Below, in pieces: positions 27,006 to 35,887 of a stretch of DNA of 64,000 bases. Positions within the stretch are counted from its first letter, which is position 1. Each line of letters starts with the position of its first letter. The notes under the pieces were generated by a model. The model did not search any database, was not told the DNA's origin, and was given only the letters and a program-made list of their open reading frames with translations. Origin of the DNA: Halorubrum sp. 48-1-W (GTDB taxonomy: Archaea; Halobacteriota; Halobacteria; Halobacteriales; Haloferacaceae). A program made the position numbers and the translations under genes. Location of the stretch: NCBI RefSeq assembly GCF_003287355.1, contig NZ_QMIM01000011.1, positions 62,001-126,000 of the forward strand. Reading direction: 5' to 3'.

Positions 27006-27566
27006 TCACCCGAGGAGACCGAGCCCCGAGAGTTCCTCGACGATCACGTCCACGGCCGCGGCCGCGTCCGCCGGATCGGTGCCGCCGGTGACGACGAGCT
27101 TGCCGCTGCCGAAGAGCAGGGCGACGACGTCGGGCTCGTCGATCCGATAGACCAGTCCGGGGAACTGCTCGGGCTCGTACTCGATGTGCTCCAACCCGAG
27201 CCCGATGGCGATCGCGTTGAGGTTGAGGCTCTCGCCGAGGTCGGCGGAGGTGACGATGTTCTGGACCGTTATCTCGGGGTCGTCCTCTATCGGGATCTGG
27301 AGGGCTCGAAGCTTCTCGAAGACGATATCGAGGCTCTCGTGGACCGCCTCCGTCGAGTTCGCGCCGGTACAGACGATCTTCCCGGAGCGGAAGATGAGCG
27401 CCGCCGACTTCGGATCGGTCGTGCGGTAGACGAGTCCGGGGAACTGCTCGGGGTCGTAGTCCGCGCCCTCGAGGTCCATCGCGACGCTCTGGAGGTCGAG
27501 CTCCTGTCCGATCCCGGTAGAGGCGACGACGTTCTCTATTGTGATCGTGTCCTTCGGGTCGGCCAT
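27006..27566 (-). CDS. tbp: TATA-box-binding protein
   Basis: 186 residues made of two tandem TBP repeats. Repeat 1 contains FPGLVYRTTDPKSAALIFRS and GKIVCTGA; repeat 2 contains FPGLVYRIDEPDVVALLFGS and GKLVVTGG. It is the general transcription factor that recognises TATA boxes and recruits TFB and RNA polymerase. The ATG at 27566 matches the family start MADPKDTITIENVVAS and is 27 bases from a TATA-like box. Haloarchaea often carry several tbp genes. Confidence 0.97.
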   Translation of the reverse strand: MADPKDTITIENVVASTGIGQELDLQSVAMDLEGADYDPEQFPGLVYRTTDPKSAALIFRSGKIVCTGANSTEAVHESLDIVFEKLRALQIPIEDDPEITVQNIVTSADLGESLNLNAIAIGLGLEHIEYEPEQFPGLVYRIDEPDVVALLFGSGKLVVTGGTDPADAAAAVDVIVEELSGLGLLG

Positions 27567-27592
27567 TCACCCGGACGTACGACGGTCGGGAT

Positions 27593-27598
27593 CTTAAA
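27593..27598 (-). promoter_or_regulatory. TATA-like box for tbp
   Basis: TTTAAG on the minus strand, 27-32 bases before the tbp ATG. A second AT-rich candidate lies further upstream near 27700-27730. Confidence 0.5.
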
Positions 27599-28202
27599 GC
27601 GGTCGGTAGCCGGATCGACGGATCAGTGACCCAGGGCTTCATCGTGGGTGATTTCCTCGTACGTCCGGGGAAGGGGACGAACAGCCCGACCACAAACCTA
27701 TTCAATAAAAATAATACAATTTTTTCTGATAAGTATGCGCAGAGAGGGCGGCCGATCCCTCGAAAACTGACGTAAGGGATCGATCCGGTTCGAGTCGCTC
27801 TCCGGTCGTAAAGTCCAAACAGCGCCACGAATCGGGAGATACTGTTTTCATATGCTCTTCGTCACGGATAGTCGTGAGAACGTATTCGAGCGATAGAACA
27901 AAAAAAAAACGATTTACACGGGAAATAGCTAGGATACGAACTCTTTAAGCGATATAGTAGAGAATAGATAGCAGGCTATGAGAGAGAAGACAATGTTCGT
28001 TGGAAAGTGAGCGGTATAAAGTATAATTCAAATAGATGGTTAGAGAAATACTAATTTAGATTAGTAATTTGACGCCACGCCGCCGGAAGCGTCGAACGGG
28101 AGTGTACACACATACATTACAACAATAGGATTGTAACGCCAACGGCGGGCAGCGAGCCCGACTGGACCTCACGATCTGTCGAAGGTGATCGTCGGGTGAG
28201 GG
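27599..28202. other. Long AT-rich intergenic region between tbp and the accessory cluster
   Basis: About 600 bases with no supported gene. Much of 27690-28080 is far more AT-rich than the flanks, including runs such as ten A residues near 27899. Visible symmetric elements are cgatccct/agggatcg (27751-27784) and ctaatttagattag near 28050-28065. It may hold promoters, a non-coding RNA or degraded foreign DNA marking the boundary of the catabolic cluster. Confidence 0.4.
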
Positions 28203-28232
28203 TTTTTTACCTCAGTGCGTGATACGGAATCC

Positions 28233-29135
28233 ATGAACCTCAAACGCACGCTCCTCATCACGCCCGCCTCGGACGAGGAACTGATTCGAAAGGGTCGTAC
28301 GACGGACGCGGACGCGTTGTTCCTCGACCTAGAGGACGCGATCCTTTCCGAGGAGAAAGCGAGGACCCGGAGCGACCTCGTGGAGTTCTTGACGTCCGGT
28401 CCGGACCTCGAGAAGTCGGTCGCCGTGCGGATCAACGCGGTGACCACCAAGTGGTGGTACGAGGACCTGATCGAGACCGTCACCGCCGCTGGAGGGGAGG
28501 TCGACAGCCTCATCGTCCCGAAGGTCACGGAGGTGGAACAGCTCCACGCCGTCGACTTGCTGTTGCGACAGGTGGAGCGGAACGCCGGGATACCAGTCGG
28601 CGAGATCGGACTGATCCCACAGCTGGAGAGCGCGGAGGCGATCAACAACGCGACGGGGATCGCTCGGTCGGTCGATCGGTTGACCGCCCTGCTCTTCGGG
28701 CCGGGCGACTACGCGGCCAGTATCGGCGTCGGGGAGACGAGGGACGGCACCGAGGCCGGTCAACACTGGGAGTACGCCCGTTCACGGGTCGTGAACGCCG
28801 CGCGGGAGGTCGGGATACAGGTGATAGACGGAATGTATCCCGACACCGGCGACACACAGGGGTTCCGCACGGCGTGTCAGCGGAGCCGTGCCCTCGGGTT
28901 CGACGGGAAGACGGTCGTCCACCCGAACCAGATCCACATCGCGAACGAGATATTCACCCCGAGTCCACAGGACGCCCGTCGGGCGCGCCGGATCTACGAG
29001 GCGTACACGGCGTCCGATCACGGCGAACACGGGACGGTCGAGGTCGACGGACAGGTCATCGACGAGGAAACGTTCGCGATGGCGAAAGAGATCGTCGAGA
29101 AGGCGACGGAGGCCGACGAACTGGACGACCTCTGA
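28233..29135 (+). CDS. HpcH/HpaI aldolase/citrate lyase family protein (CitE-like)
   Basis: 300 residues, starting MNLKRTLLITPASDEELIRK. The CitE-type pattern is clear: a Mg2+-site region FLDLEDAILSEEKARTR, VRINAVTTKWWYEDL, IPQLESAEAINNATGIA, LLFGPGDYAASIG and KTVVHPNQIHIANEIF. Family members cleave or form C-C bonds in citryl-, malyl- or methylmalyl-CoA esters. Without a CoA ligase nearby the substrate is unknown. The ATG at 28233 follows a T-rich TATA-like box by about 25 bases; an in-frame GTG at 28215 is less likely. It converges on the IclR gene, stops 2 bases apart. Confidence 0.85.
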   Translation: MNLKRTLLITPASDEELIRKGRTTDADALFLDLEDAILSEEKARTRSDLVEFLTSGPDLEKSVAVRINAVTTKWWYEDLIETVTAAGGEVDSLIVPKVTEVEQLHAVDLLLRQVERNAGIPVGEIGLIPQLESAEAINNATGIARSVDRLTALLFGPGDYAASIGVGETRDGTEAGQHWEYARSRVVNAAREVGIQVIDGMYPDTGDTQGFRTACQRSRALGFDGKTVVHPNQIHIANEIFTPSPQDARRARRIYEAYTASDHGEHGTVEVDGQVIDEETFAMAKEIVEKATEADELDDL

Positions 29136-29137
29136 GG

Positions 29138-29932
29138 TCACTTGAAGTGGCCGTGCCAGGAGTGCTTGGGGGAGAACGTCGAGCGGGAGTCGTACCAGGA
29201 CGTGAGCGAGAGTTCGATGCGCTCGACCGTCTCGAGCAGCTGATCACCCGCCGAGAGCGGGCTGCCGACCTCGCCCGGAACGGTCACCGTCAACGCCCCG
29301 ATAACCGTCCCGTCCCGGCGAGAGAGCGCGCCCGCGAACGTCCGGTCCGACCCCTCCGGTCCCGGTTCGACCGCGTATCCCCGGCGGCGGATGCGGTCGA
29401 ACCGGTCCCGGACGTCGTCGGCGATCTCGGGTATGTCCCCGGCGGCGGTGCGATCGTCGCCCCCCTCGTCGTCCTCGCCGGCTCGCTCGTACTCGACGAG
29501 CATCACGGGTCCGGCGATCGACTCGGAGAGCGGCGTCCGCTCCCCGAGGTGTCGCTCCCGAACCCCCGGGTAGTACCCTTCCTCGGCGATCATCGTCGCG
29601 TCGTCCCCCTCTTTGAGGTAGAGACGGACGACGCCGTCGGTCTCGGTCGCCAGCGACTTCATCTCGATCCGCGCCGCCTGATACAGCGGCGACTGGTCGC
29701 GGAGTCTGCCGCCGAGCCGGAGGAGCTTCGTCGAGACGTGGTACTGTCTGTCGTGATGGGTCACGTATCCGCAGTCGACGAGCGTCGTCAGGTGACTGTG
29801 GACGGTGCTCTTGCTCATCCCGAGCGCGGTGGCCACCTCGGTGACGCCGGCACCGTCCTCCCGCTGGAGGAACTCCAAGATGGTGAACGACTTCTCGGTG
29901 GTCCCCACCCGGTTCCGCGATGGTTCGGTCAT
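29138..29932 (-). CDS. IclR family transcriptional regulator
   Basis: 264 residues, starting MTEPSRNRVGTTEKSFTILE. The N-terminal winged helix-turn-helix contains GVTEVATALGMSKSTVHSHL (about 30-50). The C-terminal GAF-like effector domain spans about 85-255, with a hydrophilic insert (EDDEGGDDRTAAGD). IclR proteins typically control catabolic operons and bind small organic acids, fitting the surrounding cluster. The ATG at 29932 is chosen because family sequence begins there. Its divergent spacer contains a perfect hairpin. Confidence 0.9.
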   Translation of the reverse strand: MTEPSRNRVGTTEKSFTILEFLQREDGAGVTEVATALGMSKSTVHSHLTTLVDCGYVTHHDRQYHVSTKLLRLGGRLRDQSPLYQAARIEMKSLATETDGVVRLYLKEGDDATMIAEEGYYPGVRERHLGERTPLSESIAGPVMLVEYERAGEDDEGGDDRTAAGDIPEIADDVRDRFDRIRRRGYAVEPGPEGSDRTFAGALSRRDGTVIGALTVTVPGEVGSPLSAGDQLLETVERIELSLTSWYDSRSTFSPKHSWHGHFK

Positions 29933-30358
29933 ACGTAACGATCGATCTATGTATACTAATCTGTTCGGATATGCTAAATATATGATGTGTATGTCGACGC
30001 GATCGGCGTCCGATCGGGGATGGGGACGGTGCGATCCTGGTCCGAGAACCGCTATACTACACAGATATTCATTATAGTTGAACGGGATCGTGGGTTGTGA
30101 AGACAACCCACACGAGAATACGGGATATATAGCCGTCAAATCGGTCGTTTTCGGGTCTCACGTCCGTTCGCGAGTTCAGCGGATCGAAGCAGAACGTCGG
30201 CGTTCAGCGATATTGAACGGGTCATCGAGGAGGATTCGACACCTCGGGTACGGGACGACGAACGGTGGCGAAAAGGGATGGAACGTCGAGGGTGGCGAAG
30301 GTGGCGAAGGCGGGGTGAGGGTGGCGAGAACGGACAGCGTAGGAGAGTCTCCCGACCG
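29933..30358. other. Spacer between IclR and aldo/keto reductase genes, with hairpin
   Basis: No gene supported. AT-rich sequence at 29940-30080 holds the iclR promoter. 30090-30111 is a perfect hairpin gtgggttgt/acaacccac with a GAAG loop. 30285-30325 contains repeated ggtggcgaa units downstream of the reductase stop. The hairpin could be a terminator or a remnant of an IS605-type element end. Confidence 0.45.
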
Positions 30359-31177
30359 TCAGTTCGACCACGTCGGCGCGTACGGCGGGTCGTACTGCCG
30401 GTCGCGCCGATCGAGCGCGTCGATCCGGTCGATCTCCTCGTCGGTCAGATCGAGGTCCCGAGCCCGAACGTTGTCGACGATGTGGTCGCGGCTCGTCGCC
30501 TTCGGGATCGGGACGACGCCCTTCCTCATGGCCCACGCGAGGCTGACGCGTGCCGGGCTGACGTCATGGGCGTCCCCGATCTCGGCGAGTTCCGGCACGT
30601 CGAGGACGCGTCCGTTCCCGAGCGGCGCGTACGCGACGAGGTCGATGTCGTGGGAGTCACAGTACGACCGGAGTCGTCGCTGGGGGAGGAGCGGGTGCAT
30701 CTCGACTTGAAGCGCGTCGATCGGGATGGGTGACCGATCGCGTGCTTCGTCGATCCCGTCGGGGGTCATGTTACAGACACCGAGCCGGTCGAAGAGTCCC
30801 TCGTCGTGGAGCTCGGCGACCGCGTCGAACGTCGTCTGCGGGCCGTAGCCGTCGGCGGGCCAGTGGACGGCGTAGAGGAGGTCGACTCGATCGACCCCGA
30901 GCCGGTCGAGACACGCACGCGCGTTCTCCTTGACGCTCGCCGCCGAGTAGTCGTCGGTGAACTTCGGGTGTAACACTTTGGTGGCGAGGAAGACGTCCTC
31001 GCGGTCGACGTCGGCGGCGGCGAGTCCCTCACCGACGGCGACTTCGTTCCCGTACGCCTCCGCGGTGTCGACGTGGCGATACCCCTCCTCCAGTGCGGTC
31101 CGGACGCTCCGGACGCAGTCGTCGTGGTCCGTGACCCGATACGTACCGAGCCCCGGCGCAGGGATGTCCGTTTTCAT
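30359..31177 (-). CDS. Aldo/keto reductase
   Basis: 272 residues with a TIM-barrel AKR layout. The catalytic tetrad is visible as Asp and Tyr in DTAEAYGNEVAVGE, Lys in FLATKVLHP and His in LYAVHWPADG. The NADPH-binding C-terminal site is IPKATSRDHIVDN. It likely reduces an aldehyde or ketone with NADPH in the cytoplasm. It lies 60 bases downstream of the RraA-family gene on the same strand, probably one transcript, and within the putative catabolic cluster. The physiological substrate is unknown. Confidence 0.9.
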   Translation of the reverse strand: MKTDIPAPGLGTYRVTDHDDCVRSVRTALEEGYRHVDTAEAYGNEVAVGEGLAAADVDREDVFLATKVLHPKFTDDYSAASVKENARACLDRLGVDRVDLLYAVHWPADGYGPQTTFDAVAELHDEGLFDRLGVCNMTPDGIDEARDRSPIPIDALQVEMHPLLPQRRLRSYCDSHDIDLVAYAPLGNGRVLDVPELAEIGDAHDVSPARVSLAWAMRKGVVPIPKATSRDHIVDNVRARDLDLTDEEIDRIDALDRRDRQYDPPYAPTWSN

Positions 31178-31237
31178 GCGAGCGATTCACACATGCGGAA
31201 CGAGGGTAGTAAGTGTTGTCCTCGCCCCGGGTTCAGC

Positions 31238-31921
31238 TCAGACGTCGTCGGGCGAGTCGACGACCCGGACGTCGGCGTCGTCGATCAGTTCGTGGATCCC
31301 GAGCAGGTCGGCCAGGGTCTCCCCGTCGTCGATCCGCTCCCGCAGGGTGGCCTCGTGGTCGGCGATCCCGGCGACAGCCGTAGCCGTCGCGTCGACCGCC
31401 TCACGCGGGACCACGGTGACCCCGTCCCGGTCGCCGACGACGACGTCGCCCGGGCGGACGGCGACGCCGCCGACCGAGACCGGCACGTTCACCGACCCGG
31501 GGGTCTCCTTCACCGCGCCCGCCTGCGAGACGGCAGACGAGAACACCGGAAACTCGCTTTCCGACAGGTGTGCCGTGTCCCGGACGTTGCCGTCGGTGAC
31601 GATCCCTCCGAGCTCCTGTCGCTTCGCGTTGCGCGTGAGTAACTCCCCCCAGACGGCCGCCCGACGCGACTCGGCGGCGACGACGAGGACGTCGCCCGGC
31701 TTCGCCAGGTCGGACGCGAGGTGGACCATCGCGTTGTCGCCGGGCGGAACCCGGACCGTACAGGCGGGGCCACAGACCGTGACGTCCTCGTTTATCGGGC
31801 CGATCTCCGGGTCCATCGCCGTCCGTTCCCCCACCGCCTCGTGGACGCTCGCGGCATCGAACCGGTCGAGCGCGTCGATCGTGTCCCGGTCCGGCCGTTC
31901 GAAGTCCTTCACGACGACCAT
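31238..31921 (-). CDS. RraA family protein (HMG/CHA aldolase or oxaloacetate decarboxylase type)
   Basis: 227 residues, starting MVVVKDFERPDRDTIDALDR. The RraA-like core is seen in VCGPACTVRVPPGDNAM, KPGDVLVVAAE, GELLTRNAKRQELGGIVTDG and VRDTAHLSE. Enzymatic members cleave 4-hydroxy-4-methyl-2-oxoglutarate or 4-carboxy-4-hydroxy-2-oxoadipate to pyruvate/oxaloacetate; others inhibit RNase E, an enzyme absent from archaea. A role as a retro-aldolase or decarboxylase is therefore favoured. It is divergent from the amidase gene, with 111 bases between them. Confidence 0.85.
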   Translation of the reverse strand: MVVVKDFERPDRDTIDALDRFDAASVHEAVGERTAMDPEIGPINEDVTVCGPACTVRVPPGDNAMVHLASDLAKPGDVLVVAAESRRAAVWGELLTRNAKRQELGGIVTDGNVRDTAHLSESEFPVFSSAVSQAGAVKETPGSVNVPVSVGGVAVRPGDVVVGDRDGVTVVPREAVDATATAVAGIADHEATLRERIDDGETLADLLGIHELIDDADVRVVDSPDDV

Positions 31922-32032
31922 ACGAGCGAGTGTCACCCGCGGGTCAAGAACGTATCGGCGATCGGAGCCCCGCGACGTTCGTGTCCGGGCCGGGAGCAAA
32001 CACTTTTTCCGGTCCGCGTGTTCGGTCGGATC

Positions 32033-33472
32033 GTGAGCCGAGTTCACACACGATCGGCGACGGCGCTCGCCGAGGACATCCGCAGGGGGGATCGATCCCC
32101 GGTCGAAGTCGTCGAACGCCTGCTCGACAGGATCGACGAGCGGAACGACCGGACGAACGCGTTCGTGACGGTGGCCCGAGAACGGGCGCTCGAGCGCGCG
32201 AGGGAGGCGGAACGGGCCGTTGAGGCCGGCGAGGACCTGGGGCTGATCCACGGAGTCCCCGTGGCGATCAAGGACCTCGACGACGTGGCGGGCGTGCGGA
32301 CGACCTCCGGCTCGCTGCTGTTCGAGGACCGGATCGCCGAGGAGTCGGACCCGTTCGTCCGCCGGCTGGTCGACGCGGGGGCGATCGTGATCGGGAAGAC
32401 GAACACGCCGGAGTTCGGGCTCGGGTGTACGACGGACAACCGGGTCGTCGGCCCGACGGGGACCCCGTTCGACCCGACGCGGATCGCCGGCGGCTCCTCC
32501 GGGGGAGCCGCCGCGGCGCTCGCGGATCGGCTGGTTCCGCTGGCACAGGGGACCGACACCGGCGGGTCGATCCGAACGCCGGCGTCCTGTTGCAACGTGT
32601 TCGGTCTCAAGCCGTCCTTCGGCCGGGTCCCCCGCGTCGGTCGACCGAACGCGTTCGGCGACCACACGCCGTTCTCGCACACGGGTCCGATGACCCGAAC
32701 GGTCGAGGACGCCGCGCTCATGCTCGACGTGATGGCCGGGCCGGACCCGCGTGACCCGTTCAGCCTGCCCGACGAGGGGACGGACTACCTCGCTGCGACC
32801 CGGGAACCGATCGACGACCTCACGGTCGCGTACAGCCCGGACCTCGGCATCTATCCGGTCGCGTCGTCGGTTCGGGCCGTCGTCGACGAGGCGGTCGGAG
32901 CGTTCGAGGACAGCGGGGCGACCGTCGAGCGAGCCGACCCCGACCTCGACCTCGAGAACTCGGACGTCCTCGACGCGTTCTACACGTTCGCGAAGGTGAA
33001 GTGGGAGGCGTTGTTCGACGGCCTCGAGGAACGGGGGTTGGACCCACGGGGGGAAGACCGGTCCGAGCTTCGACCGATCACGGTGGAGACGATCCTCGAG
33101 AGCGACCCGGTCACGACCCGGGAGTACAAGACGGCCGACCGGACCCGGACGCGAGTGTACGACGCGGTCGTCGACCTCCTCGGGGAGTACGACCTCCTCG
33201 TGACGCCGACGCTCGGCGTCGAGCCGTTCCCCCACGGGGAGTACCCCACGGAGATCGAGGGAACCGAGATCGAGCCGCTCCGTGGATGGCTCCTCACCCA
33301 GCCGTTCAACTTCTCGGGCCACCCCGTGGGGGCCGTCCCCGCCGGGATCTCCGAGGACGGGCTCCCCGTCGGGATGCAGGTCGTCGGGCGACGTCACGCC
33401 GAGGCGGACGTGCTGGCCGCCAGCGCCGCGATCGAGCGCGAACGCTCGTGGCACGACGACTACCCGGCGTGA
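32033..33472 (+). CDS. Amidase (amidase signature family)
   Basis: 479 residues from the GTG at 32033, which lies about 27 bases after a T-rich TATA-like box. The Ser-cisSer-Lys triad region is visible: VPVAIKDLDDVAG holds the lysine, and IAGGSSGGAAAALA with GTDTGGSIRTPAS holds the serines. The family hydrolyses amides, or acts as GatA in tRNA amidation; without gatB or gatC nearby a catabolic amidase is favoured. Within this cluster it could release an organic acid from an imported amide, but that is inference. Confidence 0.88.
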   Translation: MSRVHTRSATALAEDIRRGDRSPVEVVERLLDRIDERNDRTNAFVTVARERALERAREAERAVEAGEDLGLIHGVPVAIKDLDDVAGVRTTSGSLLFEDRIAEESDPFVRRLVDAGAIVIGKTNTPEFGLGCTTDNRVVGPTGTPFDPTRIAGGSSGGAAAALADRLVPLAQGTDTGGSIRTPASCCNVFGLKPSFGRVPRVGRPNAFGDHTPFSHTGPMTRTVEDAALMLDVMAGPDPRDPFSLPDEGTDYLAATREPIDDLTVAYSPDLGIYPVASSVRAVVDEAVGAFEDSGATVERADPDLDLENSDVLDAFYTFAKVKWEALFDGLEERGLDPRGEDRSELRPITVETILESDPVTTREYKTADRTRTRVYDAVVDLLGEYDLLVTPTLGVEPFPHGEYPTEIEGTEIEPLRGWLLTQPFNFSGHPVGAVPAGISEDGLPVGMQVVGRRHAEADVLAASAAIERERSWHDDYPA

Positions 33473-33495
33473 GATCTGGTCGCGGTGGCGGACCG

Positions 33496-33942
33496 TCAGT
33501 CCGTCATCACGGTGACGACGGGACAGTCCACGTCGAGTAGCACGTCCTGGGTGACGCTCCCGAACAGCGCCTTGCCGACGGGCGATCGGCGTCGACCGCC
33601 GAGCACGAGGAACCGCGGATCGAGCTCGTTCGCCATCGAGACGATCTCCTCGGACGGCTCTCCGACGGCCCCACGCGCGTCGACTCGCGCGTTGTCGGAC
33701 TCCGGGACGGCATCGCGGACCGCACGGCGGGCGAACCGGGCGGCGCTCTCCTTCTCCTGGGTGATCGAGATGTCGTGAAACCGCTTCGAGCTCTCGATGG
33801 TTTCCTTGTGGTCCTCGAACTCCGATCGCGGGACGACGTGGAACGCCGTGGCGGTGTCGTCGTATCGCTCCGCGAGCTCGTAGCCGAGAGGGATGACACG
33901 GTTCATGGCCTCGGTCTCGCCGACAGCTATTAGAACGGTCAT
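33496..33942 (-). CDS. Universal stress protein (UspA family)
   Basis: 148 residues, starting MTVLIAVGETEAMNRVIPLG. The C-terminal ATP-binding pattern LVLGGRRRSPVGKALFGSVT, then DVLLDVDCPVVTV, matches nucleotide-binding Usp proteins (G-2x-G-9x-G-S/T). The central helix contains a run of Arg and Ala (ESAARFARRAVRDAVPE). Usp proteins are common in haloarchaea and often sit beside transporters. The role here is unknown. It converges on the amidase gene. Confidence 0.9.
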   Translation of the reverse strand: MTVLIAVGETEAMNRVIPLGYELAERYDDTATAFHVVPRSEFEDHKETIESSKRFHDISITQEKESAARFARRAVRDAVPESDNARVDARGAVGEPSEEIVSMANELDPRFLVLGGRRRSPVGKALFGSVTQDVLLDVDCPVVTVMTD

Positions 33943-34155
33943 ACCCGTGATGATCGATTCCACCTGTAATATAGGTTGGCCCGGGACCGACAGCAGTCCA
34001 CGTGTCCGTGCTGAACGGTGTTCGGAGGGAGGAGGCCAACGGTGTTCGGAGACGGAGGAGGGCGACCGGAGCAGAGGAGATGGCGCGTCCGTCGACGACC
34101 GAACCGTTCCGTTGCGGAAGCGTTTATATAGATACGGTGACCGGATAGGGACACC

Positions 34156-34821
34156 ATGTCAGCCGACAACCCGCTTTTCGCGTCCGGCGTCCTCACCACC
34201 GAGGAGAGATCGGTGACGCTCTCCGAGGGGTTCGAGGAGGCGGTCGAAACGTACCTGTCACGGTTCGAGGGACACACGAGCGAGGAGTTCGCCGCCGAGA
34301 TCGAAGCCGCCGTCGACGACGACGTCGCGGTCGAGCCGCTCGCGGCGCTCGGCGAGGAGGACCCGCGAACGATCGCCGAGCTGTGCGTCCTCGCCGAGCG
34401 CCTGGGGGCCGACGACGCCAAGACGGACGGAAACCCGGTACAGCTGCTTCCGTCCCTGCGGCTGTTTCGGGACGACGACGTTCGGTCCGACGGCGCCCCC
34501 GAGTCGTTCGTCCCCGTTGCTGCGACGCAGCTTCCACAGCTGTTACGGATCTACTCGCCGGCGCTGGTGTACGTGTGGCTGGACGACTCCGAGAAGTGTG
34601 ACCTCGCGAAACGCGACCTCGAGACGGTGTTCGAGGAGCCACAGGATGTGATGCCGTTCGCGGTGTACGGCCCGGCGTACAAGGAGTTCCTCGACCGGGA
34701 GTACTCCCTGACGGCGGGTCCGGCGGTGTTGTTCACGCGTGACGGCGCGGTAGAGGCACGGATCTACGGCGCTCACGGACCCGGGACCATCGAGACGGAA
34801 CTCGAACGACATCGACGGTGA
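34156..34821 (+). CDS. Thioredoxin-fold-like haloarchaeal protein
   Basis: 221 residues. The N-terminal 100 residues are acidic and helical (GFEEAVETYLSRFEGHTSEE). From about 120 the pattern LLRIYSPALVYVWLDDSEKC, then FAVYGPAYKEFLDREYSLTAGPAVLF, looks like a thioredoxin fold with cis-Pro (TAGPAVLF). The active-site region keeps only one cysteine (SEKCDLAK), so disulfide reductase activity is doubtful. I do not know a characterised homologue. It stands between the Usp gene and the ABC operon, 160 bases upstream of the first permease. Confidence 0.65.
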   Translation: MSADNPLFASGVLTTEERSVTLSEGFEEAVETYLSRFEGHTSEEFAAEIEAAVDDDVAVEPLAALGEEDPRTIAELCVLAERLGADDAKTDGNPVQLLPSLRLFRDDDVRSDGAPESFVPVAATQLPQLLRIYSPALVYVWLDDSEKCDLAKRDLETVFEEPQDVMPFAVYGPAYKEFLDREYSLTAGPAVLFTRDGAVEARIYGAHGPGTIETELERHRR

Positions 34822-34894
34822 ACACGTCCCGCCGGACACTGACCCGAGAGGATCACCGAGCCGTCCCGGATTGACACCCTCATCCACCCGAACT

Positions 34895-34902
34895 TTTATT
34901 AA
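34895..34902 (+). promoter_or_regulatory. TATA-like box for the ABC transporter operon
   Basis: TTTATTAA at 34895-34902 would start transcription near 34925, only a few bases before the ATG of a 20-codon leader ORF that overlaps the permease start. Confidence 0.5.
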
Positions 34903-34932
34903 GTATTGGAAGAAGCCGACATACACCCCACA

Positions 34933-34995
34933 ATGGCAATAACGGAGAGTATACACACTATCGAGAGGTCCGCACAGACCGATGAGCATTGCTGA
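34933..34995 (+). CDS. Possible 20-residue leader ORF overlapping the first permease start
   Basis: The first ATG downstream of the TATA box opens MAITESIHTIERSAQTDEHC and stops at 34993-34995, 13 bases inside the permease gene, whose ATG is at 34982. On a leaderless or nearly leaderless transcript this ORF would be translated first. Ribosomes terminating at its stop could re-initiate on the permease start, giving coupling. No homologue is known to me. Confidence 0.35.
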   Translation: MAITESIHTIERSAQTDEHC

Positions 34996-35887
34996 CAAGA
35001 TCCACGCGTACCGCAACAGCGATCTCGCGATCATCGCGAGACGGGCGCTAGGGAACCTCCTCGAGGAACGGATCACCAAGGCGGCCTTCGTGATCCTGGC
35101 GATCATCCTCGTCATGGGTCTCGTCGGCCCGGTGATCGCGCCGTACTCGTACAACACCCAGCAGACGACGGACGACGGCGAGTTGATGCGGTACGCCGAG
35201 CCGTCCCTCGAACATCCGCTCGGTACGAACGACCGCGGGGAGGACGTGCTCTCGCGGCTGTTGTTCGGGGCGCGGTCGACGCTCATCACCGGCCTGCTCG
35301 CCGGTGGCCTGATGATGGTGATCGGGTTGACGGTCGGGATGACCGCCGGATACGTCGGGGGGAGGACGGAGAGCGTCCTCATGCGGTTCGTCGACTTCAT
35401 GTACGGGATCCCCTTCATCCCGTTCGCGATCGTCCTCATCACGTTCTTCGGGGCGGGGTTCTACACGACGGTCGCGATCCTGGGACTCGTGCTCTGGCGG
35501 TTCATAGCCAGGGTGATACGATCCCAGGTGCTTCAGATAAACCAACGGCCGTACATCATGGCCGCACGAGCGACCGGGGCGAGCACTCCGTGGATCATGC
35601 GGAAACACATCCTCCCGAACATCGCGAACATGGCGGCGCTGTTCTTCGCGATGGGCGTCGGGTTGGCGATCCTCGAGCAAGCCGGACTTTCGTTCATCGG
35701 CGTCACCGACCCGTTCACGCCGACGTGGGGGATCATGATCCGGAACGCCAACCAAGCGGGTCGTATCGCCGAAGCCTGGTGGTGGACGTTCCCGCCGGGC
35801 ATCATGATCGCGTTGACCGTGCTGTCGCTGTACCTCCTCGGCCGCGGGTACGAGGGGAGCGGCGGAGACGACGAGGTGGTGGTGTAA
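34982..35887 (+). CDS. Dipeptide/oligopeptide-type ABC transporter permease (DppC-like)
   Basis: 301 residues. The family N-terminal segment ends at a first helix (AAFVILAIILVMGLVGPVIA), followed by the DppC landmark HPLGTNDRGEDVLSRLLFGA and five further helices. The EAA loop that contacts the ATPase is MAARATGASTPWIMRKHILP. Substrates of this class include peptides, nickel chelates and sugar oligomers. It is the first gene of a five-gene transport operon in an unusual order (C-D-F-B-binding protein). Confidence 0.9.
   Translation: MSIADKIHAYRNSDLAIIARRALGNLLEERITKAAFVILAIILVMGLVGPVIAPYSYNTQQTTDDGELMRYAEPSLEHPLGTNDRGEDVLSRLLFGARSTLITGLLAGGLMMVIGLTVGMTAGYVGGRTESVLMRFVDFMYGIPFIPFAIVLITFFGAGFYTTVAILGLVLWRFIARVIRSQVLQINQRPYIMAARATGASTPWIMRKHILPNIANMAALFFAMGVGLAILEQAGLSFIGVTDPFTPTWGIMIRNANQAGRIAEAWWWTFPPGIMIALTVLSLYLLGRGYEGSGGDDEVVV

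Noticed and set aside
31721-32032. N-terminal extension of the amidase frame
   Set aside because: It is antisense to the RraA-family gene; amidase homology starts near the GTG at 32033, which has a TATA-like box at leaderless distance.
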